Assembly (NCBI RefSeq): GCF_004339085.1
Contig: NZ_SMFX01000001.1
Coordinates: 2,054,242-2,118,241, forward strand
DNA: 64,000 nt
Direction: 5' to 3'
Origin: Thiogranum longum
GTDB taxonomy: Bacteria; Pseudomonadota; Gammaproteobacteria; DSM-19610
Positions 1 to 8,549 of the stretch are shown here, one piece after another. A model generated the notes under the pieces. It worked only from the letters and a program-made list of their open reading frames with translations. It did no database searches and was not told the DNA's origin. Position numbers and translations under genes: made by a program. Every line of letters starts with the position of its first letter. Positions within the stretch are counted from its first letter, which is position 1.

Positions 1-324
1 CCTGAAGACCGCGAGTCGCTGGAAGCCCTGCCCGGTGTCGGTCGTAAAACCGCCAATGTTATTCTCAATACAGCCTTCGGCCACCCCACCATTGCGGTCG
101 ATACACACATTTTCCGTGTTTCCAACCGCACCGGTATCGCGCCGGGCAAGCATGTTAATGAGGTGGAGCGCAAGCTCAACAAGTTTGTGCCGGACGAATT
201 CAAACAGGATGCCCACCACTGGCTTATCCTGCACGGTCGCTACACCTGTATAGCCCGCAAACCCCGTTGTGGCAGCTGTATCATCGAAGACCTGTGCGAA
301 TACCGCGACAAAACAGAAAACTGA
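1..324 (+). CDS. nth: Endonuclease III, C-terminal part (5' end outside window)
   Basis: DNA glycosylase/AP lyase that removes oxidised pyrimidines in base excision repair. Only the last 107 residues are visible. The reading frame opens at base 1 and shows the helix-hairpin-helix LPGVGRKTAN with the catalytic Lys, followed by VDTHIFR with the conserved Asp. It ends in the [4Fe-4S] cluster signature C-X6-C-X2-C-X5-C, which closes this family. The stop is TGA at 322-324. The next gene, a DUF1841 protein, starts about 80 bp downstream on the same strand. The identification is secure; only the N-terminal half is missing because of the window edge. Confidence 0.97.
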   Translation, partial: PEDRESLEALPGVGRKTANVILNTAFGHPTIAVDTHIFRVSNRTGIAPGKHVNEVERKLNKFVPDEFKQDAHHWLILHGRYTCIARKPRCGSCIIEDLCEYRDKTEN

Positions 325-405
325 CGCCAATTGGCGACAGGTAAAACTTGCAACGCGATCAATGAACTGAGTACTCTCTCACCCCGATTCACGGTGGAAG
401 CGGAT

Positions 406-843
406 ATGCTGTTTGGACAAGACCGGGACCAGCTGCGTGGCTATTACTGCAAAGCATGGCAAGCCCGCTGCAAGGGTATGCCACTGGACCCCCTGCAGGC
501 CCAGATCATAAATGTGATCGAACAGCATCCGGAATACCAGCCTTTACTGGAAAACCCGGAACAGGCCCTTGGCCAGGACTATCTGCCGGAACTGGGTGAA
601 ACCAACCCTTTTCTGCACATGGGGATGCACCTGGGTCTACGTGAACAGATCGATACCGACCGCCCGGCAGGGATTAAAAGTCTCTACCGGCAACTGCTCG
701 ATCAGTGCCCCGAGGCCCATGAACTGGAACACAAAATGATGGAATGCCTGGCCGAAATGATCTGGCAGGCACAAAAAAACGGAACCGCGCCGGACGAAGC
801 GCACTACCTGGACTGCCTGCAGTCCCTGCAGAAGGAACGTTAA
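406..843 (+). CDS. DUF1841 family protein
   Basis: A 145-residue soluble protein beginning MLFGQDRDQLR, with the motif LGETNPFLHMGMHLGLREQ typical of the DUF1841 family, found in proteobacteria and of unknown function. An in-frame TTG at 331 would give a 25-residue longer product, but the extension does not resemble the family. The ATG at 406 gives the usual length of about 140 residues and has a purine-rich GGTGGAAG upstream. It contains no signal peptide or membrane segment. It follows nth and may share its transcript. No function can be assigned. Confidence 0.85.
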   Translation: MLFGQDRDQLRGYYCKAWQARCKGMPLDPLQAQIINVIEQHPEYQPLLENPEQALGQDYLPELGETNPFLHMGMHLGLREQIDTDRPAGIKSLYRQLLDQCPEAHELEHKMMECLAEMIWQAQKNGTAPDEAHYLDCLQSLQKER

Positions 844-1002
844 CCTGAAATTCTGTCAGATGGCTATTCTGAAACTTTTTCACTACCCACTGGTCGTACC
901 GGCTGTTGCTTGTAATCACAGATGGCACCGAGACTGCCAGTCCAACCACGGCGGCCCGACGGACGCCGTTATATGTTAAAAGCCTTAAGGAGGCATAACA
1001 CA

Positions 1003-1458
1003 ATGTCAAAATCCACTTCAATGAAACCCCTGGCCCTTGCAATGGGTGCAGCCTTTGTTACCTCACTGGCAGGTGCTTCCGTTGCCAATGCGGCCGAAAA
1101 TCCTTTTGGTATGACCGAACTGCCCAGCGGCTACATGGTTGCTGACAGTGACATGAAAGAAGGCAAATGCGGCGGCAGCATGAAGGAAGGCGCCGAGAAA
1201 ATGAAAGAAGGCAAGTGCGGCGGCAGCATGAAGGAAGGCGCCGAGAAAATGAAAGAAGGCAAGTGCGGCGAAGGCATGAAAAAAACCAAAGAAAAAATGG
1301 AAAAAGAAGGCAAGTGCGGTGAAGCAAAATGCGGCGCTAACAAGGCCAAAAGTATGAAGGAAGGCAAGTGTGGCGAAGGCAAGTGTGGTGAAGGCATGAT
1401 GAAAGGCCACGAAAAAGCCGACAAAATGAAAGAAGGCAAGTGCGGCGGCAGCAAGTAA
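1003..1458 (+). CDS. bufA: Bufferin/HvfA-type precursor peptide, EGKCG-repeat RiPP
   Basis: A 151-residue exported precursor. Residues 1 to about 31 form a signal peptide ending in a VANAA-like cleavage site. The mature part is Lys/Glu/Gly-rich and carries eight KCG sites, seven as EGKCG and one as EAKCG; these hold every cysteine in the protein. In known bufferins and HvfA, DUF692 enzymes convert the Cys of EGKCG-type motifs into heterocycles/thioamides that bind copper in the periplasm. That chemistry is inferred here from the motif and the three following genes (DUF692, DUF2063, DoxX). The start at 1003 is fixed by a perfect TAAGGAGG at 986-993 with 9-base spacing; a longer in-frame ATG at 922 would spoil the signal peptide. 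Confidence 0.88.
   Translation: MSKSTSMKPLALAMGAAFVTSLAGASVANAAENPFGMTELPSGYMVADSDMKEGKCGGSMKEGAEKMKEGKCGGSMKEGAEKMKEGKCGEGMKKTKEKMEKEGKCGEAKCGANKAKSMKEGKCGEGKCGEGMMKGHEKADKMKEGKCGGSK
1153..1248 (+). repeat. Two tandem 48-bp units inside bufA
   Basis: Units 1153-1200 and 1201-1248 differ by a single base and each encodes a 16-residue block of the form MKEGKCGGS-MKEGAEK. A third, truncated unit begins at 1249. The near identity at DNA level indicates recent duplication, so the number of Cys sites probably changes readily by unit gain and loss. Confidence 0.9.
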
Positions 1459-1470
1459 GCCGTATCTACC

Positions 1471-2331
1471 ATGAAAATGTCCCGCTACCCGGTTAACGGA
1501 GCAGGACTGGGCCTGCGGCGGACCCTGATGGGTCCGCTGACAGACCACCCCCCCGAACAGGTCGGCTTCTATGAAGTCGCCCCGGAGAACTGGATCGGCA
1601 TGGGTGGCCGCTGGGGCAAACAGTTCCGCGCTTTCACCGAGCGCTACCCTTTCGTTTGTCACGGACTGTCACTTTCCATTGGCAGCCCGTCACCACTGGA
1701 CGAAACTTTTCTCTACCGTGTAAAGCGATTCCTGGATGAACACCGGATTCGTGCCTATACCGAACACCTGAGCTACTGCAGCGACGACGGTCACCTCTAT
1801 GACCTGATGCCCATCCCGTTCACTGAAGAAGCTGTATATTACGTAGCTGAACGCATCCGCCGTACCCAGGACATTCTCGAGCGACGTATCGCCATGGAAA
1901 ATGTGTCCTATTACGCAGCACCCGGCAAGGAGATGGAGGAAATTGATTTCATCACTGCCGTCCTCGAAGAGGCCGACTGCGATCTGCTTCTCGACGTAAA
2001 CAATATTTATGTCAACAGTATCAACCACCGCTATGATGCGGAAAAATTCCTGATGGCACTGCCCGCTGAACGAGTGGTGTATTTTCACGTCGCCGGTCAT
2101 TACGAAGAGGCCGACGATCTCGTTGTCGACACTCATGGCGCCGACATTATCGACCCGGTGTGGAGCCTGCTCGACAAGGCTTATGCCCACTTCGGGCCGG
2201 TACCAACACTGCTTGAGAGGGATTTCAATATTCCCCCGTTACCTGAATTGCTGACCGAAGTTGAACGTATTGCGGCCATGCAGGAACAGTGGCGACAACA
2301 GGCAAACACGCCAAGCAAAACACATGGCTAG
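1471..2331 (+). CDS. bufB: DUF692 / MNIO family multinuclear iron oxidase (BufB-like)
   Basis: A 286-residue TIM-barrel enzyme of the DUF692 family (MbnB/BufB/HvfB). These multinuclear iron enzymes oxidise cysteines of a partner precursor peptide. Putative metal-ligand segments are visible in order: [10 protein letters not shown] (His64), TEHLSY (97-102), AMENVSY (141-147), LLLDVNNIY (172-180), YFHVAGH (His206, His210) and VDTHG (219-223). The gene starts 12 bp after bufA, and ATG codons at 1471 and 1477 are both possible. Its end overlaps the start of the DUF2063 gene by 8 bp, which suggests translational coupling. The substrate is very probably the adjacent EGKCG peptide. Confidence 0.93.
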   Translation: MKMSRYPVNGAGLGLRRTLMGPLTDHPPEQVGFYEVAPENWIGMGGRWGKQFRAFTERYPFVCHGLSLSIGSPSPLDETFLYRVKRFLDEHRIRAYTEHLSYCSDDGHLYDLMPIPFTEEAVYYVAERIRRTQDILERRIAMENVSYYAAPGKEMEEIDFITAVLEEADCDLLLDVNNIYVNSINHRYDAEKFLMALPAERVVYFHVAGHYEEADDLVVDTHGADIIDPVWSLLDKAYAHFGPVPTLLERDFNIPPLPELLTEVERIAAMQEQWRQQANTPSKTHG

Positions 2332-3100
2332 ACAAGGCTTCAGGCAACAGCAGTACGCCTTCGCAGCACATATTCGCCAACCCGACAGAAACCCTGCACC
2401 GGACGATATCGAAGACCGGCGCATGGCAATCTACCGCGACCTCTTCTACAACAACGTGGAAGGATTCCTCTCCGGCGGCTTCCCGGTATTGCGCGAGCTT
2501 ATGGACGACACAAGCTGGCACGCCATGGTACGAGACTTTTTCGCCCGCCATCACTGTCACTCGCCGCTGTTCATGGAAATCTCCCGCGAGTTTCTTGCCT
2601 ACCTCGAGCAGGAACGAGGCGCGCACGAAAATGATTTCCCGTTCCTGCGCGAGCTGGCCCACTACGAGTGGGTCGAGCTGGCATTGTCGATTGCCGAAGA
2701 AGATCCTGTACAGGTCAATGATCCTGATGGCGACCTTCTGGAAGGCACACCGGTGCTTTCCAGCCTGGCGTGGCCCCTGAGTTACCACTACCCGGTACAC
2801 CAGATTGCAGAGTCCTTTCAGCCGGAGACACCCGCTGAACAGCCGGTATACCTCATGGTGTACCGGGACAAGACTGATGAAGTGAACTTTATTGAACTCA
2901 ATGCGATCAGCGCGCGTTTGTTCTCTCTGCTTCAGGAAGATGATTCATTGACCGGTCGCGAGACTCTGGAGAAAATCGCTGCTGAACTGAAGCACCCGAA
3001 ACCGGAAGTTGTTATCGAAGGCGGCAGGCAAATACTGGAAGCCTGGCGGCAGCGCGACATTGTACTCGGCGTTAATGTGCCGAATAGCACAAACATATAA
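2324..3100 (+). CDS. bufC: DUF2063 (BufC/HvfC-type) partner of the MNIO enzyme
   Basis: A 258-residue soluble protein. The N-terminal region contains the DUF2063 hallmark [16 protein letters not shown] and, downstream, [17 protein letters not shown]. The C-terminal half resembles the RRE-like extension of BufC/MbnC partners, which bind the leader or precursor peptide for the DUF692 enzyme. The start was put at ATG 2324, overlapping the bufB stop, because the upstream extension to 2261 lies wholly inside bufB and matches nothing in the family. The partner role is family knowledge; direct binding to the peptide is inferred. Confidence 0.9.
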   Translation: MARQGFRQQQYAFAAHIRQPDRNPAPDDIEDRRMAIYRDLFYNNVEGFLSGGFPVLRELMDDTSWHAMVRDFFARHHCHSPLFMEISREFLAYLEQERGAHENDFPFLRELAHYEWVELALSIAEEDPVQVNDPDGDLLEGTPVLSSLAWPLSYHYPVHQIAESFQPETPAEQPVYLMVYRDKTDEVNFIELNAISARLFSLLQEDDSLTGRETLEKIAAELKHPKPEVVIEGGRQILEAWRQRDIVLGVNVPNSTNI

Positions 3101-3180
3101 CGTATTTTTCTAACCTGGCGGAACACCCACTCATCGGGGTGGTCTGAAGTCGCCGCAACCTATCGACCGGAGAACCAACC

Positions 3181-3771
3181 ATGTATCTGCTCGTTCAGCT
3201 CCAGCGCCTGTTAGACAAGACCCGTGCCTTTGACTTCCTCGGGCCACTCGCATTGCGTCTTTACCTGGTACCCATCTTCTGGATGGCCGGCACCAAGAAA
3301 CTTGCGGATATGGACAGCATCATTGCCTGGTTCGGTAACACGGAATGGGGCCTCGGCCTGCCCTTCCCGGAAGTCATGGCCTGGGCTGCCGCACTGACCG
3401 AAACTGCCGGCGCCATTATGCTGCTGGTCGGTTTTGCGGTGCGCTGGATTTCCATTCCGTTGATGGTCACCATGGTCGTGGCGATCGTTACTGTCCACCT
3501 GCCCAATGGTTGGCTGGCGATTGCCGAAGGCAGCGGGCCGTTCGCTACCGAACGCACCATGGCCGCCATCGAGCGTCTGGACCGTGCCAAGGAAATCCTC
3601 CAGCAGTACGGGAATTACGACTGGCTGACCGAGTACGGTAATTTCGTGGTACTGAATAACGGTATTGAATTTGCCGTCACCTATTTCATCATGCTGCTGG
3701 TGCTGTTCTTTATCGGTGGCGGGCGTTATTTCAGTATGGACTACTGGATCCGCAAGGCCTTTATGCGCTGA
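3181..3771 (+). CDS. DoxX-family membrane protein of the bufferin operon
   Basis: A 196-residue integral membrane protein with about four hydrophobic segments (near residues 22-36, 66-85, 88-106 and 163-182) and the DoxX signature GPLALRLYLVPIFWMAGTKKL. DoxX proteins are common as the last gene of bufferin operons, where their role is unclear, possibly redox- or membrane-linked. The gap from bufC is 80 bp, and a GGAGAA Shine-Dalgarno precedes the ATG. A loop of about 60 residues (roughly 106-162) is predicted to lie outside the membrane. Confidence 0.88.
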   Translation: MYLLVQLQRLLDKTRAFDFLGPLALRLYLVPIFWMAGTKKLADMDSIIAWFGNTEWGLGLPFPEVMAWAAALTETAGAIMLLVGFAVRWISIPLMVTMVVAIVTVHLPNGWLAIAEGSGPFATERTMAAIERLDRAKEILQQYGNYDWLTEYGNFVVLNNGIEFAVTYFIMLLVLFFIGGGRYFSMDYWIRKAFMR

Positions 3772-3818
3772 TAGGGTATCATGTCGTCTTACATGAACCG
3801 CGACAAAGGAAAATCATC

Positions 3819-4835
3819 ATGCAGATGGGAATGATCGGGCTCGGACGTATGGGCGCCAATATGGTCAGGCGCCTGATCAGGGACGGACACTCGTGTGTAG
3901 TGCATAATCGAAGTCACGGCCCCGTGGAGCAGATGGTTAGCGAAGGCGCCATTGGTTCAGAAAACCTTGACGATTTCCTGTCAAAACTCGACAGCCCGCG
4001 TGTCGTCTGGCTGATGGTGCCGGCTGCTGCGGTCGGCCAGCAGATCGATATACTGGAAACTCGACTGGATGCCGGCGACATTGTGATCGATGGCGGCAAT
4101 TCCTGGTACAAGGACGACATTGTCCGTGCCCGCCGCCTGGGTAAAAAAGGCATTCACTATCTCGATGTCGGTACCAGTGGCGGTGTCTGGGGCCTGGAGC
4201 GCGGCTACTGCCTGATGATCGGCGGTAATGACGGCGCGGTAAAACATATTAACCCGCTATTCGCCACACTGGCGCCCGGTACCGGTGATATTGAACGCAC
4301 GGCTGGACGTGAGGGCGAGCGATCGACCTCTGAACTGGGTTACCTGCACTGTGGCCCCGCCGGTGCCGGACATTTTGTGAAAATGGTTCACAACGGTATC
4401 GAGTACGGCCTGATGGCTGCCTACGCGGAAGGCTTCAACATTCTCAAACACGCCGGTATCGGCAAACAAAGCCAGGACTCGGACGCCGAGACTTCACCGC
4501 TGCGCAACCCGGAGGAATACCAGTACGATATTGATCTGCCCGAAGTCGCCGAACTATGGCGACGTGGCAGCGTGATCTCTTCGTGGTTACTGGATCTTAC
4601 CGCCACCGCCTTGCGTGACGATGCCGAGCTGGGCGACTTCAGCGGCCAGGTATCCGATTCCGGGGAAGGCCGCTGGACCAGCATCGCAGCCATTGAAATC
4701 GGTGCACCTGCACCATTACTGACTACGGCGCTGTACAACCGCTTCAGCTCGCGTGGTGAAGCGGATTTTGCCGACAAGATCCTTTCCGCCATGCGTTTCC
4801 AGTTTGGTGGTCACCACGAAAAAGGCAAGGGCTGA
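3819..4835 (+). CDS. gnd: 6-phosphogluconate dehydrogenase, decarboxylating (short form)
   Basis: Converts 6-phosphogluconate to ribulose-5-phosphate and CO2 with NAD(P)+ in the pentose phosphate pathway. It has 338 residues, as in the short GntZ/YqeC-like class rather than the roughly 470-residue E. coli Gnd. Visible features are the nucleotide-binding MIGLGRMGANM at the N-terminus, GTSGGVWGLERG in the substrate site, and GPAGAGHFVKMVHNGIEYG containing the catalytic Lys and the substrate-contact His-Asn. The start has an AAAGGA ribosome site. It is not obviously linked to its neighbours. Cofactor preference cannot be read with certainty. Confidence 0.93.
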   Translation: MQMGMIGLGRMGANMVRRLIRDGHSCVVHNRSHGPVEQMVSEGAIGSENLDDFLSKLDSPRVVWLMVPAAAVGQQIDILETRLDAGDIVIDGGNSWYKDDIVRARRLGKKGIHYLDVGTSGGVWGLERGYCLMIGGNDGAVKHINPLFATLAPGTGDIERTAGREGERSTSELGYLHCGPAGAGHFVKMVHNGIEYGLMAAYAEGFNILKHAGIGKQSQDSDAETSPLRNPEEYQYDIDLPEVAELWRRGSVISSWLLDLTATALRDDAELGDFSGQVSDSGEGRWTSIAAIEIGAPAPLLTTALYNRFSSRGEADFADKILSAMRFQFGGHHEKGKG

Positions 4836-4912
4836 GAACAACTGAGCGCTGGTTAAAGTCCCACTCAGCGACCTTCTTCGCCGAGACAGCGAAATCCCGC
4901 TATACTTTCCCA

Positions 4913-5833
4913 ATGATAATTAAAGCCTGCCAGCTGGCACTCCGTAGACCAGCGGACAGCATTGCCGATGTGTTTCACCCGCTGATTCTCGTCGCACTGT
5001 TATCCCTGCTACTTCCCTACCCGGCCAGGAGTGATACAAACGCTGTCGAAACCATCCATTTTGGCGTGCTATCTATTGCTCCGCCAGCTCGCATACTCGC
5101 AAAATGGCAACCCTTTGCGGACTACCTGGGCGAGAAACTGGGGAAACCTGTCAAGATTGTTGTTCCCCGTGGTTTTGGCCGCATGAAAAAAGCCGTCGCG
5201 AACCGACAGGTCGAATTTTTCTATATCAACTCGCATGTGTTCTACCGGCTCAAACAGGCCGGGCACGCTATCGGCGTTGCGCAAATGCAGAACATCGATG
5301 GTAAAAAGACCAGCCGCAGCGAGATTTTCGTTCGGGGTGACAGCGGAATATCCAGCATCAGCGGCCTGAAAGGAAAACAGATCGCCTTTATCAGCCCGAT
5401 GGGTGCAGGAGGCTACCTGGCACCACGCGCCTACCTGCGCTCGCACGGCGTCAAAAGCGGTGATGAGGTCGATGAAACCTTCACCAAAAATCTATCGACA
5501 TCGATCCACAAGGTCCTGTTGAATGAAACCGGTGCCGCCAGCATGTGCGGCGTGAATTTCCGCCTGATGGGCGAAAAGGTCGATACGGGAGAACTGAAAA
5601 TTATTGCCGTGAGTGATGAATACCCGGAAAACCTGATCGCCGCCCGCGCGGACCTTGACCCGAAGCTGGTGGAGCGTTTCCGAAATATCGTTGTAAACAT
5701 GCAGGATGACCCTGAAGGATTTGGTGTGCTGACCGGGATGACTACCATGAAGATCAAACGCTTCCTTCCCTATGACCCGGCCATGGAAGACCTGACCCGG
5801 AAACTGCTGGAGCAGGCCGGCCTGAAACCCTGA
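4913..5833 (+). CDS. PhnD-like phosphate/phosphonate-type periplasmic binding protein
   Basis: A 306-residue protein with an N-terminal hydrophobic export segment (about residues 20-40), followed by the opening typical of PhnD-type solute-binding proteins (HFGVLSIAPPARILAKWQPFADYLGEKLG). A TATACT -10 hexamer at 4901-4906 sits so close to the ATG that a leaderless or near-leaderless mRNA is possible. No ABC permease or ATPase follows. Two bases after its stop begins a histidine kinase, so it is more likely a ligand-sensing partner of that kinase than a transporter subunit. A paralogous pair exists at 34.9-37.2 kb. The ligand is unknown. Confidence 0.85.
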   Translation: MIIKACQLALRRPADSIADVFHPLILVALLSLLLPYPARSDTNAVETIHFGVLSIAPPARILAKWQPFADYLGEKLGKPVKIVVPRGFGRMKKAVANRQVEFFYINSHVFYRLKQAGHAIGVAQMQNIDGKKTSRSEIFVRGDSGISSISGLKGKQIAFISPMGAGGYLAPRAYLRSHGVKSGDEVDETFTKNLSTSIHKVLLNETGAASMCGVNFRLMGEKVDTGELKIIAVSDEYPENLIAARADLDPKLVERFRNIVVNMQDDPEGFGVLTGMTTMKIKRFLPYDPAMEDLTRKLLEQAGLKP

Positions 5834-5835
5834 TC

Positions 5836-7293
5836 ATGCGCTGGGGCCTGTATACACGGTTGGCCATCAGCCTTGGCGTGCTGCTCGCTGTCGCCATGCT
5901 GACCCTCGGCTACATGCTGCTGTCAGATGCGACAAAGCGCCTTGAAAACGAACGCCTGATGGTTACCCGCACGCTGGCCCGCACACTCGCTGAAGGCAGT
6001 GTTGATGCCCTGGCGGCGGATGACTACGAGCTGATGGAGCGCTGGGTGTCATCTGTTCTGCCGGACAACAATTATGCCTACGCTTTTCTTTCCCGGCCTG
6101 ACGGCCTGATCCTGACGCATACCCAACTCGACAGAATCGGACACCGTATCGATACTGACAAGCGTATCGAAACCGGGCCTGACAGCTTCCAGACAATGTT
6201 TAAAGATCAACCGGTGCAGGAAGTCGTCTACCCGGTCAATATCGGAAACAAACATCTGGCTGATGCCCACATTGCCTATTATGTGAATCGCAGCGACCTG
6301 CTGGACAGTGAAACAACGACCAGAATACTGGGAATCGTGGCCCTGTTCCTGTTGCTGCTGCTCGGGGCAGCCCTGCTTATCATCCGTCGGCATACCCGCC
6401 CGTTGAGCGAGCTTGCCACCTCTATCACAAACGTATCACTGGACGCCGCGCATACCACGCAGCTGGACAGGAAATTACTGCAACGAACAGATGAGATTGG
6501 TGCGCTGGCGCGCGAGTACAGCGATATGCTGGATCGCCTTGGCGCTGCGTACACGGAGCTGCAGAACGAGGAACAACGCCTGCGCGAGCGGGTGGAAGAA
6601 CGCACCAGCGAATTGCGTCAATCCAACCTGGAACTGGAATCATTCAGTTATTCTGTATCGCATGATCTTCGCGCACCGCTACGCGCCATGGCTGGCTACA
6701 GCCAGATTTTACTGGAAGATCATGCATCGTCTATTGATGCTGAAGGCCGGCACGCCCTGCAACGTATCCGTGACAGCACCTTCCATATGGATCAGCTGAT
6801 TTCTGACCTGCTGGCACTGTCCCGGGTCAGCCGTCACACTATGCAACATAAACCTGTCGACCTCTCTGCGATGGCCACGGAAATCGTTGCTGGACTACGC
6901 CAGCAGCAGCCAGATCGTGACATCGAGATACAGATCAAGCCGACATCAAAAGTCGATGGTGACCCGGGATTACTACGCGTTGCACTGCAGAACCTGATCG
7001 ATAATGCCTGGAAGTATACGGGTAAATCTGCATCGCCCCGCATAGAGTTTGGTGAAGTGGAAGGAGAACCCGGCAGTTTTTACATCAGGGACAATGGAGC
7101 AGGATTCGATATGCGCTTTGCTGACAAGATGTTCGGGGTATTTCAACGACTGCACCACAGCGATGAATTCGAAGGCACCGGCATCGGGCTTGCCACCGTG
7201 GAACGTATTTTACACCGGCACAAGGGAACCATTCGAGCCGAATCGGCTGCGGGCAATACGGTTTTCACCTTCACCCTGCATCGCGCCGGCTAG
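5836..7293 (+). CDS. Membrane sensor histidine kinase (partner of PhnD-like protein)
   Basis: A 485-residue kinase. TM1 is near residues 8-30, a periplasmic sensor region covers about 31-160, and TM2 is near 163-184. A HAMP-like linker and a coiled coil (to about 268) follow. The HisKA domain carries SVSHDLRAPLR with phospho-acceptor His276, and the HATPase domain has N-box NLIDNAWKYT and G-boxes DNGAGF and GTGIGLATV. There is no receiver domain and no adjacent response regulator. It is translationally coupled to the upstream binding protein (2-bp gap). The sensing partner role of that protein is inferred from gene order and from the duplicated arrangement elsewhere in the window. Confidence 0.93.
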   Translation: MRWGLYTRLAISLGVLLAVAMLTLGYMLLSDATKRLENERLMVTRTLARTLAEGSVDALAADDYELMERWVSSVLPDNNYAYAFLSRPDGLILTHTQLDRIGHRIDTDKRIETGPDSFQTMFKDQPVQEVVYPVNIGNKHLADAHIAYYVNRSDLLDSETTTRILGIVALFLLLLLGAALLIIRRHTRPLSELATSITNVSLDAAHTTQLDRKLLQRTDEIGALAREYSDMLDRLGAAYTELQNEEQRLRERVEERTSELRQSNLELESFSYSVSHDLRAPLRAMAGYSQILLEDHASSIDAEGRHALQRIRDSTFHMDQLISDLLALSRVSRHTMQHKPVDLSAMATEIVAGLRQQQPDRDIEIQIKPTSKVDGDPGLLRVALQNLIDNAWKYTGKSASPRIEFGEVEGEPGSFYIRDNGAGFDMRFADKMFGVFQRLHHSDEFEGTGIGLATVERILHRHKGTIRAESAAGNTVFTFTLHRAG

Positions 7294-8477
7294 AAATATC
7301 TCGACAATCTAAAGGTCACGTGACTGTCCTGTTTGAACGCGGACAATACGGGACTTTTACGTGTATTCAGGAACCAGCGGCTTTCCAGCTCCAGTTTCCA
7401 GCGATCACCCAGACGACGCTCGGCTTCCACCGACAACTGGTATGCACGATCATTGCGATCGACGATCACTCCGGCAAGTAGCTCGCTGCTCTGGGTATCA
7501 TTCAGTGCCAGCCGGGCCCCGGCAAAGATATCATCGTCCAGTACTGTTGGCGGTGACACGGTGAAATCATCGTCGCGGCCATCGCGCGACACTTCCAGTA
7601 GCAGACCAAGATCGGCACTGCTGCCCACAATCTGGTACAGCGTGTACTCAAAACCACCGACCGCGGCAACAAAGTGATTGCCGTTTTGCGAGCGCCACAG
7701 GCCTTCGAATTTCCATAACCAGCTGTCGTGTGTGTACTGGATATCCACGCTGGCCTGATCGATGATGTCGTAGACCGCAAAGAAACGGGTGAAAGTCGCA
7801 TCAGGAACAAAGCGTGGTTCACGCCCGGTACCGTGAAAGATCGACAGACCAAAATCCCAGTCGCCGATATAGTGTGAGTAACGCGCTGCCACGTCGACGT
7901 GCCGCTGTTCCTGACTGTTGCTGTAACGCGCCTCCCCGTCAATAACCAGTGGGAAGCGCAGGCGCCCTTGCTTGCCGGGAAAGGTGCGCTCCCTGAAGCC
8001 TGGCAGGACGTATAGCGCCAGATCACCCCAGTCGCGCTGGAACGACAGCTGCAACATCGGCTGACCCAGCTTGTCTTCGCCGTCGATATTGCCGACCTGG
8101 TCTGTCTGGTTAATGATATCGACCAGGTGATTGGACTCTGTTACACCCCAGAACACCCGGTTCACACCTGCCAGCAATTCCCATTTATCGGTGATATGCA
8201 GCCACCAGGCTTCACGCAGGTCAGCACGTGTGCGCCGCTGGTCCTGGCTGTCGAGGTGGGCAAAGGGGATGAAAGCATACTGGTTGCGCCGGTCACCGGT
8301 TTCGAAACGGAACTCCGGCTGCCCGATCAGCGCGGCCTGCACGCCATCGAACTGATCGGGGTAGGCGGCATTGGATACAAATCCGATTGCCTCGCCAGCC
8401 AGGAAGCCGGATACCTGCAGCCCACCAGCCTGCGCCTGGATCGGCAGAAACAGCAATAACAGTACCCTTCTGAACAT
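7290..8477 (-). CDS. Predicted outer-membrane beta-barrel protein, function unknown
   Basis: A 395-residue exported protein with a short signal peptide (MFRRVLLLLFLPIQAQA). Alternating-hydrophobicity strands rich in Trp, Tyr and Phe follow, and the terminal residues LSRYF end in the aromatic residue recognised by the BAM complex. No enzymatic motif is visible. It converges on the histidine kinase so tightly that both stop codons lie in the same palindromic CTAG. Downstream on the same strand, after a hairpin, comes the MFS transporter gene. I do not recognise a family with a known substrate. Confidence 0.75.
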   Translation of the reverse strand: MFRRVLLLLFLPIQAQAGGLQVSGFLAGEAIGFVSNAAYPDQFDGVQAALIGQPEFRFETGDRRNQYAFIPFAHLDSQDQRRTRADLREAWWLHITDKWELLAGVNRVFWGVTESNHLVDIINQTDQVGNIDGEDKLGQPMLQLSFQRDWGDLALYVLPGFRERTFPGKQGRLRFPLVIDGEARYSNSQEQRHVDVAARYSHYIGDWDFGLSIFHGTGREPRFVPDATFTRFFAVYDIIDQASVDIQYTHDSWLWKFEGLWRSQNGNHFVAAVGGFEYTLYQIVGSSADLGLLLEVSRDGRDDDFTVSPPTVLDDDIFAGARLALNDTQSSELLAGVIVDRNDRAYQLSVEAERRLGDRWKLELESRWFLNTRKSPVLSAFKQDSHVTFRLSRYF

Positions 8478-8513
8478 TTCCCCTCCTTCCCCACAGACAA
8501 GGTAAAATCCGGT

Positions 8514-8548
8514 CGCCCCGTCATTGCGAGGAACGAAGTGACGGGGCG
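8514..8548. repeat. GTCATT-type intergenic palindrome
   Basis: A perfect 10-bp stem (8514-8523 with 8539-8548) encloses a 15-base loop. It fills most of the 72-bp gap between two minus-strand genes. The sequence around GTCATTGCGAGGAACGAAG resembles a dispersed palindromic repeat seen in many bacterial genomes. It could also act as a weak terminator or mRNA-stabilising hairpin. Confidence 0.6.
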
Positions 8549-8549
8549 G

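Noticed and set aside
1063-1662. Long antisense frames over the bufferin precursor, His/Phe/Leu-rich
   Set aside because: They are mirror products of the Lys/Glu/Gly repeats on the other strand, with no ribosome site and no family-like sequence.
3101-3180. Hairpin CACCC/GGGTG between bufC and the DoxX gene
   Set aside because: Stem is five bases with no T-tract; an attenuator could exist but cannot be supported.
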